The notes: generated by a model from the letters alone, not told the origin. 64,000 nucleotides of DNA from Candidatus Uhrbacteria bacterium (GCA_020854265.1 JADZFU010000002.1:31746-95745), one strand, 5' to 3'; positions 18,737-29,494 are shown, counted from the first letter of the stretch. Numbers and translations: made by a program.

Positions 18737-19792
18737 TTATCCGCGTTGCCGTATCTTGTCCATCAAATCCAGATAGAACTTTACATTGACCATGGTCGCC
18801 AAACGCTGGCCGAGCATTTCATCAACCGTGAAGAGGTGGCGCAAATATCCCATGGTGTACCGCGAGAGCTCCGGACCTTCGCCGATTGGCTCTTTGGACA
18901 TTTTCCATTTTTCATTCGTTATTTGTACGGTTTCGTAGAAATCCGGACGGGACAGGTCATCGTGTATGAACCGGTACAACTGGCCGTGGCGGGCATTGCG
19001 GGTCGGAAGCACGCAATCAAACATGTCTATCCCCCGTTCCACATAGCCGACAATTTCGTGCGGCTTGGCACCTCCCATGAAGTAGCGTGGTTTATCCTTG
19101 GGGAGAATGGGATCCAGCGCTTCCAAAACTTTGCACGCCTCCTCGAATGGTTCTCCGACGGATAAACCGCCGATGGCATACCCGTCGAAACCGATATCGA
19201 TCAATTCTTGTGCCGAACGCTTGCGAAGTTCGATATCCGTTCCGCCTTGGACAATGCCAAATAGGAGCGCTCCGGGATTGATCGAGTCTTCGCGCGTCTT
19301 TTCGAATTCATTTTTGGACCGCTTTGCCCATTCCGTGGTGAGCGCGAGAGCGGTTTCAAGATCTTCCCGTTTGGCAGGCAGCTCGGTGCACACATCAAGA
19401 ACCATGCAAATATCCGAACCGATGGTTCTCTGGATCTGCATGCAGAGCTCGGGCGTGAGCATCATTTTGGCGCCGTCGATATGGGATTGGAACTGCACGC
19501 CTTCGGGTGTCAGCTTGCGCAAACCGGATAGGGAAAAAACCTGGAAGCCGCCAGAATCGGTGAGAATGGCGCCATTCCAGTCCATGAATTTGTGGAGGCC
19601 GCCCATTTCTTTCATGACATCCATGCCAGGACGAAGCCATAAATGATACGTATTCGAAAGCAGAATCGGAGAACCAAGATGCTCGATATCAAAAGACGAG
19701 AGGGTTTTTACCGCACCGCGCGTGGCGATCGGCATAAAAAATGGCGTTGCCAAGTCGCCATGCGGCGTATGAATGACCATTTTACGCTTCAT
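18737..19792 (-). CDS. tgt: tRNA-guanine transglycosylase
   Basis: TDSGGFQVFSL, GIVQGG, GGLSVGE motifs. Confidence 0.95.
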   Translation of the reverse strand: MKRKMVIHTPHGDLATPFFMPIATRGAVKTLSSFDIEHLGSPILLSNTYHLWLRPGMDVMKEMGGLHKFMDWNGAILTDSGGFQVFSLSGLRKLTPEGVQFQSHIDGAKMMLTPELCMQIQRTIGSDICMVLDVCTELPAKREDLETALALTTEWAKRSKNEFEKTREDSINPGALLFGIVQGGTDIELRKRSAQELIDIGFDGYAIGGLSVGEPFEEACKVLEALDPILPKDKPRYFMGGAKPHEIVGYVERGIDMFDCVLPTRNARHGQLYRFIHDDLSRPDFYETVQITNEKWKMSKEPIGEGPELSRYTMGYLRHLFTVDEMLGQRLATMVNVKFYLDLMDKIRQRG

Positions 19793-20535
19793 AATTTTAC
19801 GATGGTACCAGGCTCGACTTCTTTGAAGAGCGTTTTCTTCGCCCAGTTGGAACGCTTAATAGCCCAGGCAATCCCGAGCGTGATGCTCATGAGTACGATG
19901 AATAGCGCCCAGGCACGCGGCTCGCCAAAGGCTTCGCCGAGTACGGCAAATGTCACGGCGCCCGGTATGGTTCCAAGGAATGATCCAAGGGCATATTGGC
20001 GGTAGGTCATGCGCGTCATGCCGGCGCCAATCGACACAAAATCGAATGGGAAAAAGAGCAAGCGCATGGCCATGGTCGAGATAAAGCCCTGTTCCGTAAG
20101 TACATCGTCATACTTTTTGACCCAGCCGCGTTCGTTCTCGCTCACAAAATGACGGCCGAGATATCGTCCAAAAAAGAAACTGACGGCGGCAGAAATATTC
20201 AGTCCAATGACAACTACGGCCGATCCGACCAAAGGACCAAACAGAGCGCCGCTGATGACATTCAGTCCGGATGTCGCAAACGGGATTATGGTTTGGGCAG
20301 TAAAGACCATAATCATGATAAACGGCCCCCATGCGCCGGCGTCTTCGACATCCTCTTTAATCATGCCGGGCAGATCACGGACCGAGATATCATTTACATG
20401 CAAGAACGCGTACACGCTGATGATTACCACGATATAAAAAACCAAAACCAGAAGCTTCAGGAAGTGGGCGCGTTCAATCCGCTGCATATCCCCTATTGTA
20501 ACTGTTCTTTCTTTTCTTTCATAAATGCCGACCAT
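19789..20535 (-). CDS. TVP38/TMEM64 (SNARE-associated/DedA-like) membrane protein
   Basis: Hydrophobic; FFGRYLGRHF...FPFDFVSIGAGMTRMTYRQYALGSFLGTIPG; likely start at M 20484. Confidence 0.75.
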   Translation of the reverse strand: MVGIYERKERTVTIGDMQRIERAHFLKLLVLVFYIVVIISVYAFLHVNDISVRDLPGMIKEDVEDAGAWGPFIMIMVFTAQTIIPFATSGLNVISGALFGPLVGSAVVVIGLNISAAVSFFFGRYLGRHFVSENERGWVKKYDDVLTEQGFISTMAMRLLFFPFDFVSIGAGMTRMTYRQYALGSFLGTIPGAVTFAVLGEAFGEPRAWALFIVLMSITLGIAWAIKRSNWAKKTLFKEVEPGTIVKL

Positions 20536-22118
20536 TCTTCCAGCAGGTTGAGGAATATTTTGAATGGCGCTTCGAAAATGAAGTCAAAAAAGAAGACAAA
20601 GACATTAAACTGGGAAATCGTTTCCGAGAGATAGCGCCCGGCGCGCAAAATCGGAATCGAAAAGAAGTCCATGAATATCCCGACAAGGCTTTCCGGACGC
20701 TCAACCGCCACAAACTCGCGCGTCACACTGCGAAGCCGGAATGCGAAAAAACTCACGACACACAAGAAGAACACGAAGATCAGCGAGCTGATCCATGTGA
20801 AGTGGACTTGGTCGAGCAGGAAGAAGACCAGGCCGAAGGTAACGACAAATGCGAACAAGTAGGCCGATGTCAGAAAAAGCCAGCCCCAAAAACCGTTCTT
20901 TTTTGGCAAACGAACCTCGCGTCCCTTAGGTCCTTCGGGAGACAGGAGCTCGTCTACTCCTTGCTTGATCCGCTTCACGTTATCTTTAGACGGAGGACGG
21001 ATAAGTATACCGACCAAAAGCATCAATATTGGCGGGAAAATGACATTCACCGCAAGCGGGATGCGGTGGATCTCCCGGTATACGGCAAGTTCGGACGGAA
21101 CTTCCATCAAAATTGCCACGAGCATCTTGGTCACAAACAAATAAATCATGGCGCGAACGGTTCCGCGGCGGAGCTTTGCTTTCGATTCAAGAATGCGGCG
21201 TTCGGCAATACGCTCGACCGCAGCATGCAGCTTTGCCGGATCGTTCATGAGCGCCTCGGCTTTGGAAGGATCCTCCAATAAAGCCGTACGCAGGATATTC
21301 AATGAGATAGACCAAGGCTTGATTGCCGCTTGGAATTTTGGTGCGAGCGGATGGCGAAGAGCGGCATATACGCGCGGTTCAAGACCGGCCATGGCAACGG
21401 CCATGTCGGTTGGCGACTCTACCCACTCCTCGGGACGCATCCAAGCAGGTTCATAGGCACGGAGCAGCTTGAAACCGATCATGTCGGCATCGGCCTTGAT
21501 GAGCATGCGGTGGCAGGCAACGTATACCTGTAAACGGCGCTCGGTCTCGTCCAACTCCCCATCTTTAATGGTGATACGTTCGCACAATTGCTCGAATAGG
21601 AAGTTGACGAACGCTTTTGGCTGGGAATGATCGTCAAGGACTTCTTCCATTTCTGCGGAGATGATGCCGAGCAGCCACGAGTCATAACGCTCATTGCCGA
21701 CATGCACGCGTTTCACCGCGAGATACTTATGGATGACCTTGGCTGCTTCCTGAATTTTCGTGTCAGGTAGAAACCCGTTCGGGAAATACCGTGCGGCAAC
21801 CAGCTCGCGCAGGAGCTGGGTTGCGATTTCCTCAGGCTGGCTTTCGAGCGATAAATGGCGTTTCAGGATGCGGTAGATTGCCGCTTTGCGTAAAAGGTGG
21901 TCGTCTTGGTAGTCGACGGCATTGCGAATGCGCTCGTACAGAACGGCAAAACGGCTCACCGCAGCGTGAACGGTAATACGCGACGTATCCGGTACATCTA
22001 CCGGCTTTGGCGACTGGACTGCCTTGGCCAAATACGATGTTTTTGCGAGCGCGTAAGACCCCATAATGAGACTCGTAGCGTAGATTAAAATACATATTTT
22101 GTCCAGCCTAAGACGCAA
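20493..22118 (-). CDS. Hypothetical large membrane protein
   Basis: 541-aa ORF (possible TTG start) with TM segments near both ends. Confidence 0.55.
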   Translation of the reverse strand: MRLRLDKICILIYATSLIMGSYALAKTSYLAKAVQSPKPVDVPDTSRITVHAAVSRFAVLYERIRNAVDYQDDHLLRKAAIYRILKRHLSLESQPEEIATQLLRELVAARYFPNGFLPDTKIQEAAKVIHKYLAVKRVHVGNERYDSWLLGIISAEMEEVLDDHSQPKAFVNFLFEQLCERITIKDGELDETERRLQVYVACHRMLIKADADMIGFKLLRAYEPAWMRPEEWVESPTDMAVAMAGLEPRVYAALRHPLAPKFQAAIKPWSISLNILRTALLEDPSKAEALMNDPAKLHAAVERIAERRILESKAKLRRGTVRAMIYLFVTKMLVAILMEVPSELAVYREIHRIPLAVNVIFPPILMLLVGILIRPPSKDNVKRIKQGVDELLSPEGPKGREVRLPKKNGFWGWLFLTSAYLFAFVVTFGLVFFLLDQVHFTWISSLIFVFFLCVVSFFAFRLRSVTREFVAVERPESLVGIFMDFFSIPILRAGRYLSETISQFNVFVFFFDFIFEAPFKIFLNLLEEWSAFMKEKKEQLQ

Positions 22119-22145
22119 AAATACCGCTTATTCTGCGGTATTTTT
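22117..22145 (-). terminator. Bidirectional rho-independent terminator after the tRNA pair
   Basis: AAAAATACCGC TTATTCT GCGGTATTTTT. Confidence 0.85.
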
Positions 22146-22150
22146 CATGG

Positions 22151-22224
22151 TGGACGCCGAGGGATTCGAACCCCCGACCCTCTCGGTGTAAACGAGATGC
22201 TCTAACCAACTGAGCTAGGCGTCC
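22151..22224 (-). tRNA. tRNA-Val (anticodon UAC); CCA encoded at 22148-22150
   Basis: GGACGCCTAGCTCAGTTGGTTAGAGCATCTCGTTTACACCGAGAGGGTCGGGGGTTCGAATCCCTCGGCGTCCA folds as a cloverleaf. Confidence 0.95.
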
Positions 22225-22248
22225 GGGGATCAGTTCAAGAACGTATGG

Positions 22249-22332
22249 TGCGGCGAGAGAGACTTGAACTCTCATGACCTTGCGGTCGCCACCCCCTCAA
22301 AGTGGTGCGTCTACCAGTTTCGCCACCGCCGC
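22249..22332 (-). tRNA. tRNA-Leu (anticodon GAG); CCA encoded at 22246-22248
   Basis: GCGGCGGTGGCGAAACTGGTAGACGCACCACTTTGAGGGGGTGG...with long variable arm and GTTCAAGTC T-arm. Confidence 0.93.
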
Positions 22333-22384
22333 CCCATCCGTTCTCGAACGTTTTTAGCGGGCAGAGCGTACCAAAAACATCTCA

Positions 22385-23134
22385 TCACCGCAAGCCCTCT
22401 TTCCCGCGCCTGCCGGTGATAAATCGGAGCTTGGCCGGTACGGCTTCGATCTTGAATGAAAACCCGTTCAGCACCTGTCCGTCCACGATTGCATCCACAG
22501 GCTGGGTCGAGCTGATCGAGCCATGCGTAAGCAGAAGGCGGGTTTCCGGAATGGGTTTTTTATTCATGGACCATCGGCTCTTTTGTCCTTCGACAATCAC
22601 GGATGCCTCGAGCTTTCCATCTTTACAATTGCCGGTTGATGACAAGTTTTGGATACGGATCGAACCACCAGCGGCGGGCTGTATCCGAAATCTTCCTTCG
22701 ACATCTAGCGTTGCATCGGTTGCGGGGAGAATGGCTTCCGTCAAAAAATATCGATCGCCGAAACGCCCGACATCCAGCGTTTCAACAAAGCGCGCTCCGA
22801 TGGTGTCGACGGAGGCGAGTCCGATAGGGATGCCGAGCCAATTGGCGATTTTGGAGGTCTTGGTGAGCGGGACAAACCCGATCGTCACATCAAGCTCGGG
22901 TAAAAACCACATCAGTTTTTCAACAGTTCGGTCATCGCCGACGAGTACCAAATTTTTCGCTCCTCCCCTCACTAAGTCCTGTGCTTGGTCTTTGGCATGG
23001 CGAAAGAGCGCGGTTCGTGCGACGCGTCCGTTTATCCCGCGCTGAGCCAGTTCCGCTTCGAGCCTCGATATCTCCCGCTCGTAACGGCGGTCATTCAGAA
23101 ATTCGTCGTAGAGATAGGCGTACGCCGGGTTCAC
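22385..23134 (-). CDS. Diacylglycerol-kinase/YegS-like lipid kinase-related protein
   Basis: LVLVGDDRTVEKLMW, GFVPLTKTSKIANWLGIP resemble the DAGK catalytic region; motifs degenerate. Confidence 0.5.
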   Translation of the reverse strand: MNPAYAYLYDEFLNDRRYEREISRLEAELAQRGINGRVARTALFRHAKDQAQDLVRGGAKNLVLVGDDRTVEKLMWFLPELDVTIGFVPLTKTSKIANWLGIPIGLASVDTIGARFVETLDVGRFGDRYFLTEAILPATDATLDVEGRFRIQPAAGGSIRIQNLSSTGNCKDGKLEASVIVEGQKSRWSMNKKPIPETRLLLTHGSISSTQPVDAIVDGQVLNGFSFKIEAVPAKLRFITGRRGKEGLR

Positions 23135-23135
23135 A

Positions 23136-23552
23136 TTAGGCTGATTGCGTCTTTCCGCCGATAGAGAGCTTGCCGTCTATGCGGGCTCCAGACTCGACTG
23201 AGAGCGTTTCCGAAACAAGATCGCCTTTGATGCGCGCGGTTGATTTAAGATCGATCCGCTTATCGGCCGTAAGATTGCCCTCGACCGTTCCGGAAACAAT
23301 AGCCGAACCTGCTTTCACATCGGCATGAATAACGGCCTCGGTACCGACCGTTAGCTGACCGGTCGCGGACAGACTTCCTTTGACTTCGCCATCGATTACG
23401 ACATCTCCGTCACTCCCAAAATCACCGTCGACTTTGACGCCTTTGGCAATAATTGTGGCGGCAGGGCGTGAAGGCGCCGATGCAAGCGGCACATATGCCG
23501 GGACGGCTGTATCGCTCTTGTCCGAGTCTCTTGGCGTAGAAAATAAAGCCAT
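23136..23552 (-). CDS. Bactofilin (polymer-forming cytoskeletal protein)
   Basis: IAKGVKVDGDFGSDGDVVIDGEVKGSL...VEGNLTADKRIDLKSTARIKGDL beta-helix repeats. Confidence 0.92.
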   Translation of the reverse strand: MALFSTPRDSDKSDTAVPAYVPLASAPSRPAATIIAKGVKVDGDFGSDGDVVIDGEVKGSLSATGQLTVGTEAVIHADVKAGSAIVSGTVEGNLTADKRIDLKSTARIKGDLVSETLSVESGARIDGKLSIGGKTQSA

Positions 23553-23593
23553 ATTGATTAGACCAGACCTTACAAAACGCGCAGGCCTAGGTC

Positions 23594-23628
23594 AAAAAAG
23601 CCCCGCACTCCTGCGAGCACGGGGCTTT
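23594..23628 (-). terminator. Rho-independent terminator
   Basis: Minus strand AAAGCCCCGTGCTCGCAGGAGTGCGGGGCTTTTTT. Confidence 0.9.
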
Positions 23629-23923
23629 AACCGTTGTAGATAAGAGTCACGTAGACATACGTCGCCAAGCACCAAGCAAGCTTGCAAGGCCAAACGAGCG
23701 CCAGCAGAAGGACGTACAGTACCGTCCAGAACCGTCCGCCTTCGACCGCAAGGCCGCAGAGCGTATTCGGATACATGCCGATATCCTTCTCGTGCCATGT
23801 CCACGGGAACATGAGACGGGCCAGGAATGAAGATGAGTCGCGCTTGTGCCAGGCGCGAAGCGAAAGAACGGCGACCAGCACGCCGATGAGCGGATATGCC
23901 AAACCCAACCAAACAAAGGGCAT
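23627..23923 (-). CDS. Hypothetical 98-aa membrane protein downstream of argS
   Basis: SD GGAGG before ATG 23923; hydrophobic segments; stop codon at the edge of a strong terminator. Confidence 0.65.
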   Translation of the reverse strand: MPFVWLGLAYPLIGVLVAVLSLRAWHKRDSSSFLARLMFPWTWHEKDIGMYPNTLCGLAVEGGRFWTVLYVLLLALVWPCKLAWCLATYVYVTLIYNG

Positions 23924-23944
23924 TTTTCCTCCGTCCCCTCCTTA

Positions 23945-25666
23945 CTACATTTCGTCCGGAAGCGGAATACCCAGCAATCCGAGACCCATGGCGAGCGCGT
24001 GACGGGACGCGGCGGCAAGACGCAGCCTGCTTTCACGCAAAGAACCCTCGGACTCTAGAACCGGAACGTCTCGATAAAATGCATTGATGGCTTGGGCTGT
24101 TTTCAAGCACCATTGAGCGATGACCGACGGGCGCATTTCGCGCGCCGAGAGCTCGATGCGCGTCGGGAAGTCTGCCAAAGCGAGCGCAAGGGATTTTTCC
24201 GATTCATGGTCAAATGCATCCGATAAGGCAGCGTCCGTTTCCGGCAACTCCCCTGCTTTTTTCAAAATGGATGCGAGGCGCGTTGCCGCGTATTGGCAAT
24301 ACGGTCCGGTATCGCCATCAAACGACATGGCCTGTTCAAGATCAAAAGTGAAGATTTTATCATTATCCTGTTTGAGCATCCCAAATTTCATGCCGGCCAT
24401 GGCGAGCGTCCATGCCGTGTGCTCGACTTTTCCTACGGACCAGCCATGTTCTGCGTGGCGGTCGGTCACCTCCTTGGAGGCATACTTGATTACTTCTTCG
24501 CGGAAGGATTGATACGTCACGATATTCCCCTCGCGCGAGGACATGGCACCCGATTTGAGCGTAACAAATTCGTATCCGATAAATTCGTGCGGGGTTTTGA
24601 TTCCCATGCGCTTGAGCGTCTCGAAGAGCTGCTTGAAGTAGAACGACTGGCGGTTATCGACCAAAATCAAGGAGCGCAAAGCATCCGGATATTCCTCCGC
24701 CTTTTTTTCGGCAAGCGCCAAATCCTTGGTTGCATACAGCGATGTCCCGTCGGATTTTCGCACGAGAAATACTCCGAGCTTCACGTCTTCAAGATCGACA
24801 ACCATTGCGCCTTGCGATTCTTTTGCAATGCCTTTTTTTATCAGGTGGTCTACCATTTCTTGTCCCCGATCAACGACTTCGGACTCGAGATACTGCCGTT
24901 CGATTTTTACGCCGAGATCGTCAAAAATTTCTGCCATCTCGTCCAGAGACCAACGACGCGTCTCGAGCCAAAGCGCTTCCCATTCGGGATCATGCGCTTC
25001 GAGCTTGCGCTGAACCTCGGACACTTCTTCTTTGTACTCGGGATGCGCTTCGAGCTCTTGGGATGCCTCGGTATACATCCTGCCCAAAAATTCGCCAGTC
25101 TTTACCATTTCCTTTCCGCTCTTTTTGATCCACCACAAACATTTTGCAACATGCGCACCAACGTCGCCGTGATAGCTGACGGGAATGCATTTCCAGCCGG
25201 CATGATTCAGAATCGCATGTAATGATGAGCCAAGCACCAAGTTGCGCAAATGTCCGACATGGATCTCTTTGTGCGTGTTTGGCTGGGCATATTCCAATAC
25301 GATTTTCCGGACATCCGAAGGCCGCTCATAGAGTCCGATGGCTCCGTAATTGTTTCCGGCAACTTCGATATCGCGTATTACGCGGCGTACGGCATCCCCG
25401 ATACGGAGCGTTGCATTTACATACGGACCGGCAGCCGTAACTGAAATAAAATCCGAATGCTCCAGCTCCACCTTTGATGCAATATCTTTGGCGATTTCGG
25501 CCGGGCTCTTCCCAAAAACTTTTGCCAACTTGAAACAGCCGTATGCCAAATCTCCCAATTTTTGGTCGGGAGGCGTGACAATGTCTTCGGGACGGATCGA
25601 TTGCTCGGATGCGTCCGAGAGACGCCGGGCAAAATCGGCTGTCCAAAAATTCCAAGCGGTACTCAT
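23945..25666 (-). CDS. argS: Arginine--tRNA ligase
   Basis: EYAQPNTHKEIHVGHLRNLVLG (HIGH-like), MSSREGNIV. Confidence 0.96.
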   Translation of the reverse strand: MSTAWNFWTADFARRLSDASEQSIRPEDIVTPPDQKLGDLAYGCFKLAKVFGKSPAEIAKDIASKVELEHSDFISVTAAGPYVNATLRIGDAVRRVIRDIEVAGNNYGAIGLYERPSDVRKIVLEYAQPNTHKEIHVGHLRNLVLGSSLHAILNHAGWKCIPVSYHGDVGAHVAKCLWWIKKSGKEMVKTGEFLGRMYTEASQELEAHPEYKEEVSEVQRKLEAHDPEWEALWLETRRWSLDEMAEIFDDLGVKIERQYLESEVVDRGQEMVDHLIKKGIAKESQGAMVVDLEDVKLGVFLVRKSDGTSLYATKDLALAEKKAEEYPDALRSLILVDNRQSFYFKQLFETLKRMGIKTPHEFIGYEFVTLKSGAMSSREGNIVTYQSFREEVIKYASKEVTDRHAEHGWSVGKVEHTAWTLAMAGMKFGMLKQDNDKIFTFDLEQAMSFDGDTGPYCQYAATRLASILKKAGELPETDAALSDAFDHESEKSLALALADFPTRIELSAREMRPSVIAQWCLKTAQAINAFYRDVPVLESEGSLRESRLRLAAASRHALAMGLGLLGIPLPDEM

Positions 25667-25669
25667 ACG

Positions 25670-26884
25670 TTATTTCCGGATACGGACAAAATGGCGCTTG
25701 CCTTTTTGGATGAGTACGGGTTCTTCATCGAGTTCGAGTGCGGTTTTTACATCTTTCATGACTTTATCGTTGACCTTGACTCCGCCCTGCTCGATTTGCC
25801 GGCGCGCTTCGGATTTGGATTCGCACAAGCCGCTTTCAACCAAGGCGTCTACAAGAAGGATTTCCGATTTTTTTAGCCGGACCTCGGGGATCTCTTCCGG
25901 CTTTTCGCCTTTCTGATGCACCGATGAAAACTGCGCGGCTGCGGATTCTGCCGCGTCTTCGCCAAACATCCATGCGACAATACGCTTGGCGAGCTGGTGT
26001 TTGAAGACCATTGGATTTTCGCCGGAGGCAATAGCCGTCTTGATATCATGGACTTCCGAGGCAGGCGCCTGCGTGCAGATTTCAAAACCCGGAATAATCA
26101 TCGGATCGCTCCAGCTCATGACTTTTCCGTAGGCGTCCTCCGGAGAATCCGTAAATGCAATGATATTACCTTCGGTTTTACCCATTTTCTTGCCTGAAGG
26201 ATCCGCCAAAAGCTTGAGCGCTATTACGATTTTGTCTTTATTTTTTAATCCCTTCTGCAAATCGCGGCCGGCGAGCATGTTGAATGTCTGGTCATTGCCG
26301 CCAATCTCCGCATCCACATCCATGGCAACCGAGTCATACCCCTGCATCAGCGGGTACAAAAATTCGTGCAAATGGACGGGCTTGCCTTCGGTGATGCGTT
26401 TTTCAAACATGTCACGCTCCACCATTTGTTGGACGGTAAAATGCGAGGCGAGCTCGACAACCTCGGCAAAACTCATCTTTGCAAGCCAATCGCTATTAAA
26501 TTTGAGCTCGGCTGCGTTTGGACCGGTAAAGCTGATGATATGCGAAGCCTGCTCTTTATAGAGCTTGCAGTTGGCGAGCACTTCTTCACGAGACAGCTGC
26601 TTGCGTACGGATGATTTGTCGGTCGGATCGCCGATCATGGCTGTAAAATCGCCAATCAGCATGATGACTTCGTGGCCAAGCGCCTGCATCTCGGCAAGCT
26701 TTTGGAGCTGGAGCGCATGACCCAAGTGAAGGGTCGGACCGGTTGGATCGATGCCGACATAGACCCGCAGCTTTTCCCCTTTTCGCAAACGCGCACGTAC
26801 AGCGTCTTTGGATGGATACACATTCTCAACCCCGTGATTCAGGAGCCAGTCGATCTGTTTTGTATCGGTTGAGACTTTGGGCAT
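25670..26884 (-). CDS. tyrS: Tyrosine--tRNA ligase
   Basis: GIDPTGPTLHLGHALQL; KKMGKTEGN (KMSKS-like); C-terminal S4 domain. Confidence 0.95.
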   Translation of the reverse strand: MPKVSTDTKQIDWLLNHGVENVYPSKDAVRARLRKGEKLRVYVGIDPTGPTLHLGHALQLQKLAEMQALGHEVIMLIGDFTAMIGDPTDKSSVRKQLSREEVLANCKLYKEQASHIISFTGPNAAELKFNSDWLAKMSFAEVVELASHFTVQQMVERDMFEKRITEGKPVHLHEFLYPLMQGYDSVAMDVDAEIGGNDQTFNMLAGRDLQKGLKNKDKIVIALKLLADPSGKKMGKTEGNIIAFTDSPEDAYGKVMSWSDPMIIPGFEICTQAPASEVHDIKTAIASGENPMVFKHQLAKRIVAWMFGEDAAESAAAQFSSVHQKGEKPEEIPEVRLKKSEILLVDALVESGLCESKSEARRQIEQGGVKVNDKVMKDVKTALELDEEPVLIQKGKRHFVRIRK

Positions 26885-26899
26885 ATTAGTGAGATGATA

Positions 26900-29494
26900 C
26901 TACACGCGTTTCTTTAACGCATCGCGCTTGGCTTTTGCTTCTTCGAGCTTGTCCGACATGGAGCGGACAACTTGCTCGGGCGCTTTGCTCGTGAAATCAA
27001 CATTGGAGAGCTTGACCTCGGTTGAGACGATGTAGGTTTCAAGATCGGCCAGTTCTTTTTCGATTTTGGCTTTTTCTTTTTCGAGATCGACTGCTCCGGC
27101 AAGATTCAAGCCGACCGAGATGTGTCCGAGCGCCGTGACGGGCCATCCTTCCGTGATTGCATCTACCCGTTCAAAGGCAGATGCGTTCGACAAGCGCTTA
27201 ACCCACTCGAGGTTCTCGACAACGGTGTTAGCAAATTCATCACTTGTCGTAAAAACAAATTCGACTTTCTTTGCCGCTTCAACGCCTTGTTCGGCGCGCA
27301 AGCGGCGCATTTCGGTTACCATGTCTCTCAATGCTTCGAACTTAGCTACTGACATGCCATCCACCTCAACTTTCGGCCATGTTGCGGTTATAAGCTTCCC
27401 CTCTTTGCTGGAAAGCCCCCAAATGTACTCCGTTACGAATGGTAAGAATGGATGCCATAAACGCAGAAGTGTATCCAGCACTTTTTGAAGAATTTCGGTT
27501 TTCCCTTTTTCGACTTTGGCGATTTCCAAATACCAGTCGGCAAGAATGGTCCACGTAAATTCCCGAAGCTCTTCGGATGCGGAGGAGAATTGCGCCGCAT
27601 CGAGCTTTTCTGTTACAAACTTCGTCAACTCTGTTAAACGTTGCAAAACCCATTTATCTGCCAGAGTTTGTGTTTTTGCCGGAATCGGATCGGCTTCGAT
27701 TGTTGAGATGATAAAGCGCGAAATATTCCAGATCTTGTTTACGAGATTGCGGCCGTTCTCGACCTTTTCCATGTAGAATCGGGAATCGTTCCCAGGCGTT
27801 GTTCCGCTCAAGATGCTGATACGAAGCGCATCCGTCCCATATTTCTCGATCACGTCGAGCGGATCTATTCCGTTTCCAGATGACTTGGAAAATTTCTTTC
27901 CGTGCTCGTCGCGGACAATGCCGTGAATGTACACGTCCTTGAACGGAATTTGTTCGAGTGCGTATTCGCTCATCAAAATCATGCGCATCATCCAGAGATA
28001 CAAAATCTCGTATCCCATCTGCATGAAGCTGGTTGGATGGAAGGTTTTGAGATCGTTGGTTTTGTCCGGCCAACCAAGCGTCGAGAATGTCCATGAGCCC
28101 GAGGAGAACCATGTATCCAGTGTGTCCGGATCTTGCTCCCAGCCATCGCCTTGCGGCGCTTCGGTGCCGACATGCATTTCATCTGCGCGATACCAGACAG
28201 GAATGCGGTGCCCCCACCAAAGCTGACGCGACAAGCACCAGTCGCGGAGATTCTCGACACGGTCGAGGTAGAGCTTGGCAAAACGGTCCGGCGTAATACG
28301 GACATGCTCTCCGACAACGGCTTCACGCATCAAATCGCGCAGGGTTTTTCCGCGGGATGGAATCACCTTGTTCATGTCGAGCCACCACTGGGTCATCGGA
28401 ATCGCTTCGATCACATCGCCATAACGGTCGGATGTGCCGACGCTTTGGACAATCTCCTCCTCTTTTTCGAGAAGATCGTTTTTCTTGAGCCATGCGACAA
28501 ATTTTTCACGTGCCTGCTCGACGGATAAACCCGCATACTCGCTCCCCGCTTCTTGGGTCATCTTTCCGTCCGGACCGATGACCGGTATGAGATTGATCGG
28601 TTCGCCTTTGGCTTTTTGTTTTTCGAACATCGCAAAATCGATGGCGCTATGCGCAGGCGTGACTCCGAGTGCGCCGGTTCCGAATTCCGGGTCAACGCTT
28701 TCATCGGCAATGATTTTTATTTCTAACGGCTTGGCGGCTCCGACGTCCACGGTGAATGTCTGGCCAATCAATTTTTTATAGCGTGCATCTTTTGGATGGA
28801 CAGCTACCGCCGTATCGCCAAGTTTGGTTTCCGGACGCGTGCTCGCGATGGTGATCGGGAAATCTTTCGAATATTTGAACGTGTATATCTTGGCCGGGCG
28901 TTCTACATGCTCGATTTCGTCGTCGGATGCCGTGCTCTGTCCTTTGACGGACCAGTTCACGACTCGATAGCCGCGGTAAATAAGCCCGTCATTGTACATG
29001 CGGACGAATAACTCTCGCACGGCGCGGTTCCGATCTTCGTCAAACGTATACGCCAAGCGAGACCAATCGGCCGATGATCCCATTTTTCGGATTTGATTGA
29101 TGATGGTGGCTTTTGACTCTTCGGCGAATTCCCGGATTCTTTCAACCAGTTTTTCGCGTCCGAGCTCACGACGCGGATCCTTCATGCCTTCAGCCATGAG
29201 CATCTTCTCGACTTTTGCTTGCGTGGCAATAGCCGCGTGGTCGGTTCCCGGAAGCAGCAAGGTCTTTTTTCCGCGCATGCGCTGGAAACGGATCATGGTG
29301 TCCATGATGGACTGTTCAAGCGAATGCCCTAAATGAAGCACGCCGGTGACATTCGGCGGCGGCATCATGATGGAATATGGCTCGCCAGAACGCGTATCAG
29401 GATTGAATGCGCCCGAGGCTTCCCATGAAGCGTAGATTTTGTCCTCGACACCCGAGGCCTCATAGGCCTTTGGCCACTCCTGAGATCCAGACAT
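26900..29494 (-). CDS. valS: Valine--tRNA ligase
   Basis: PPPNVTGVLHLGH; KFSKSSGNGIDP; C-terminal coiled coil DLEKEKAKIEKELADLE. Confidence 0.96.
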   Translation of the reverse strand: MSGSQEWPKAYEASGVEDKIYASWEASGAFNPDTRSGEPYSIMMPPPNVTGVLHLGHSLEQSIMDTMIRFQRMRGKKTLLLPGTDHAAIATQAKVEKMLMAEGMKDPRRELGREKLVERIREFAEESKATIINQIRKMGSSADWSRLAYTFDEDRNRAVRELFVRMYNDGLIYRGYRVVNWSVKGQSTASDDEIEHVERPAKIYTFKYSKDFPITIASTRPETKLGDTAVAVHPKDARYKKLIGQTFTVDVGAAKPLEIKIIADESVDPEFGTGALGVTPAHSAIDFAMFEKQKAKGEPINLIPVIGPDGKMTQEAGSEYAGLSVEQAREKFVAWLKKNDLLEKEEEIVQSVGTSDRYGDVIEAIPMTQWWLDMNKVIPSRGKTLRDLMREAVVGEHVRITPDRFAKLYLDRVENLRDWCLSRQLWWGHRIPVWYRADEMHVGTEAPQGDGWEQDPDTLDTWFSSGSWTFSTLGWPDKTNDLKTFHPTSFMQMGYEILYLWMMRMILMSEYALEQIPFKDVYIHGIVRDEHGKKFSKSSGNGIDPLDVIEKYGTDALRISILSGTTPGNDSRFYMEKVENGRNLVNKIWNISRFIISTIEADPIPAKTQTLADKWVLQRLTELTKFVTEKLDAAQFSSASEELREFTWTILADWYLEIAKVEKGKTEILQKVLDTLLRLWHPFLPFVTEYIWGLSSKEGKLITATWPKVEVDGMSVAKFEALRDMVTEMRRLRAEQGVEAAKKVEFVFTTSDEFANTVVENLEWVKRLSNASAFERVDAITEGWPVTALGHISVGLNLAGAVDLEKEKAKIEKELADLETYIVSTEVKLSNVDFTSKAPEQVVRSMSDKLEEAKAKRDALKKRV

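Noticed and set aside
22302-23045. 247-aa plus ORF opposite the DAGK-like gene
   Set aside because: Starts inside tRNA-Leu and is antisense to a better ORF
24293-25222. 309-aa plus ORF antisense to argS
   Set aside because: Shadow ORF of a well-supported aminoacyl-tRNA synthetase gene
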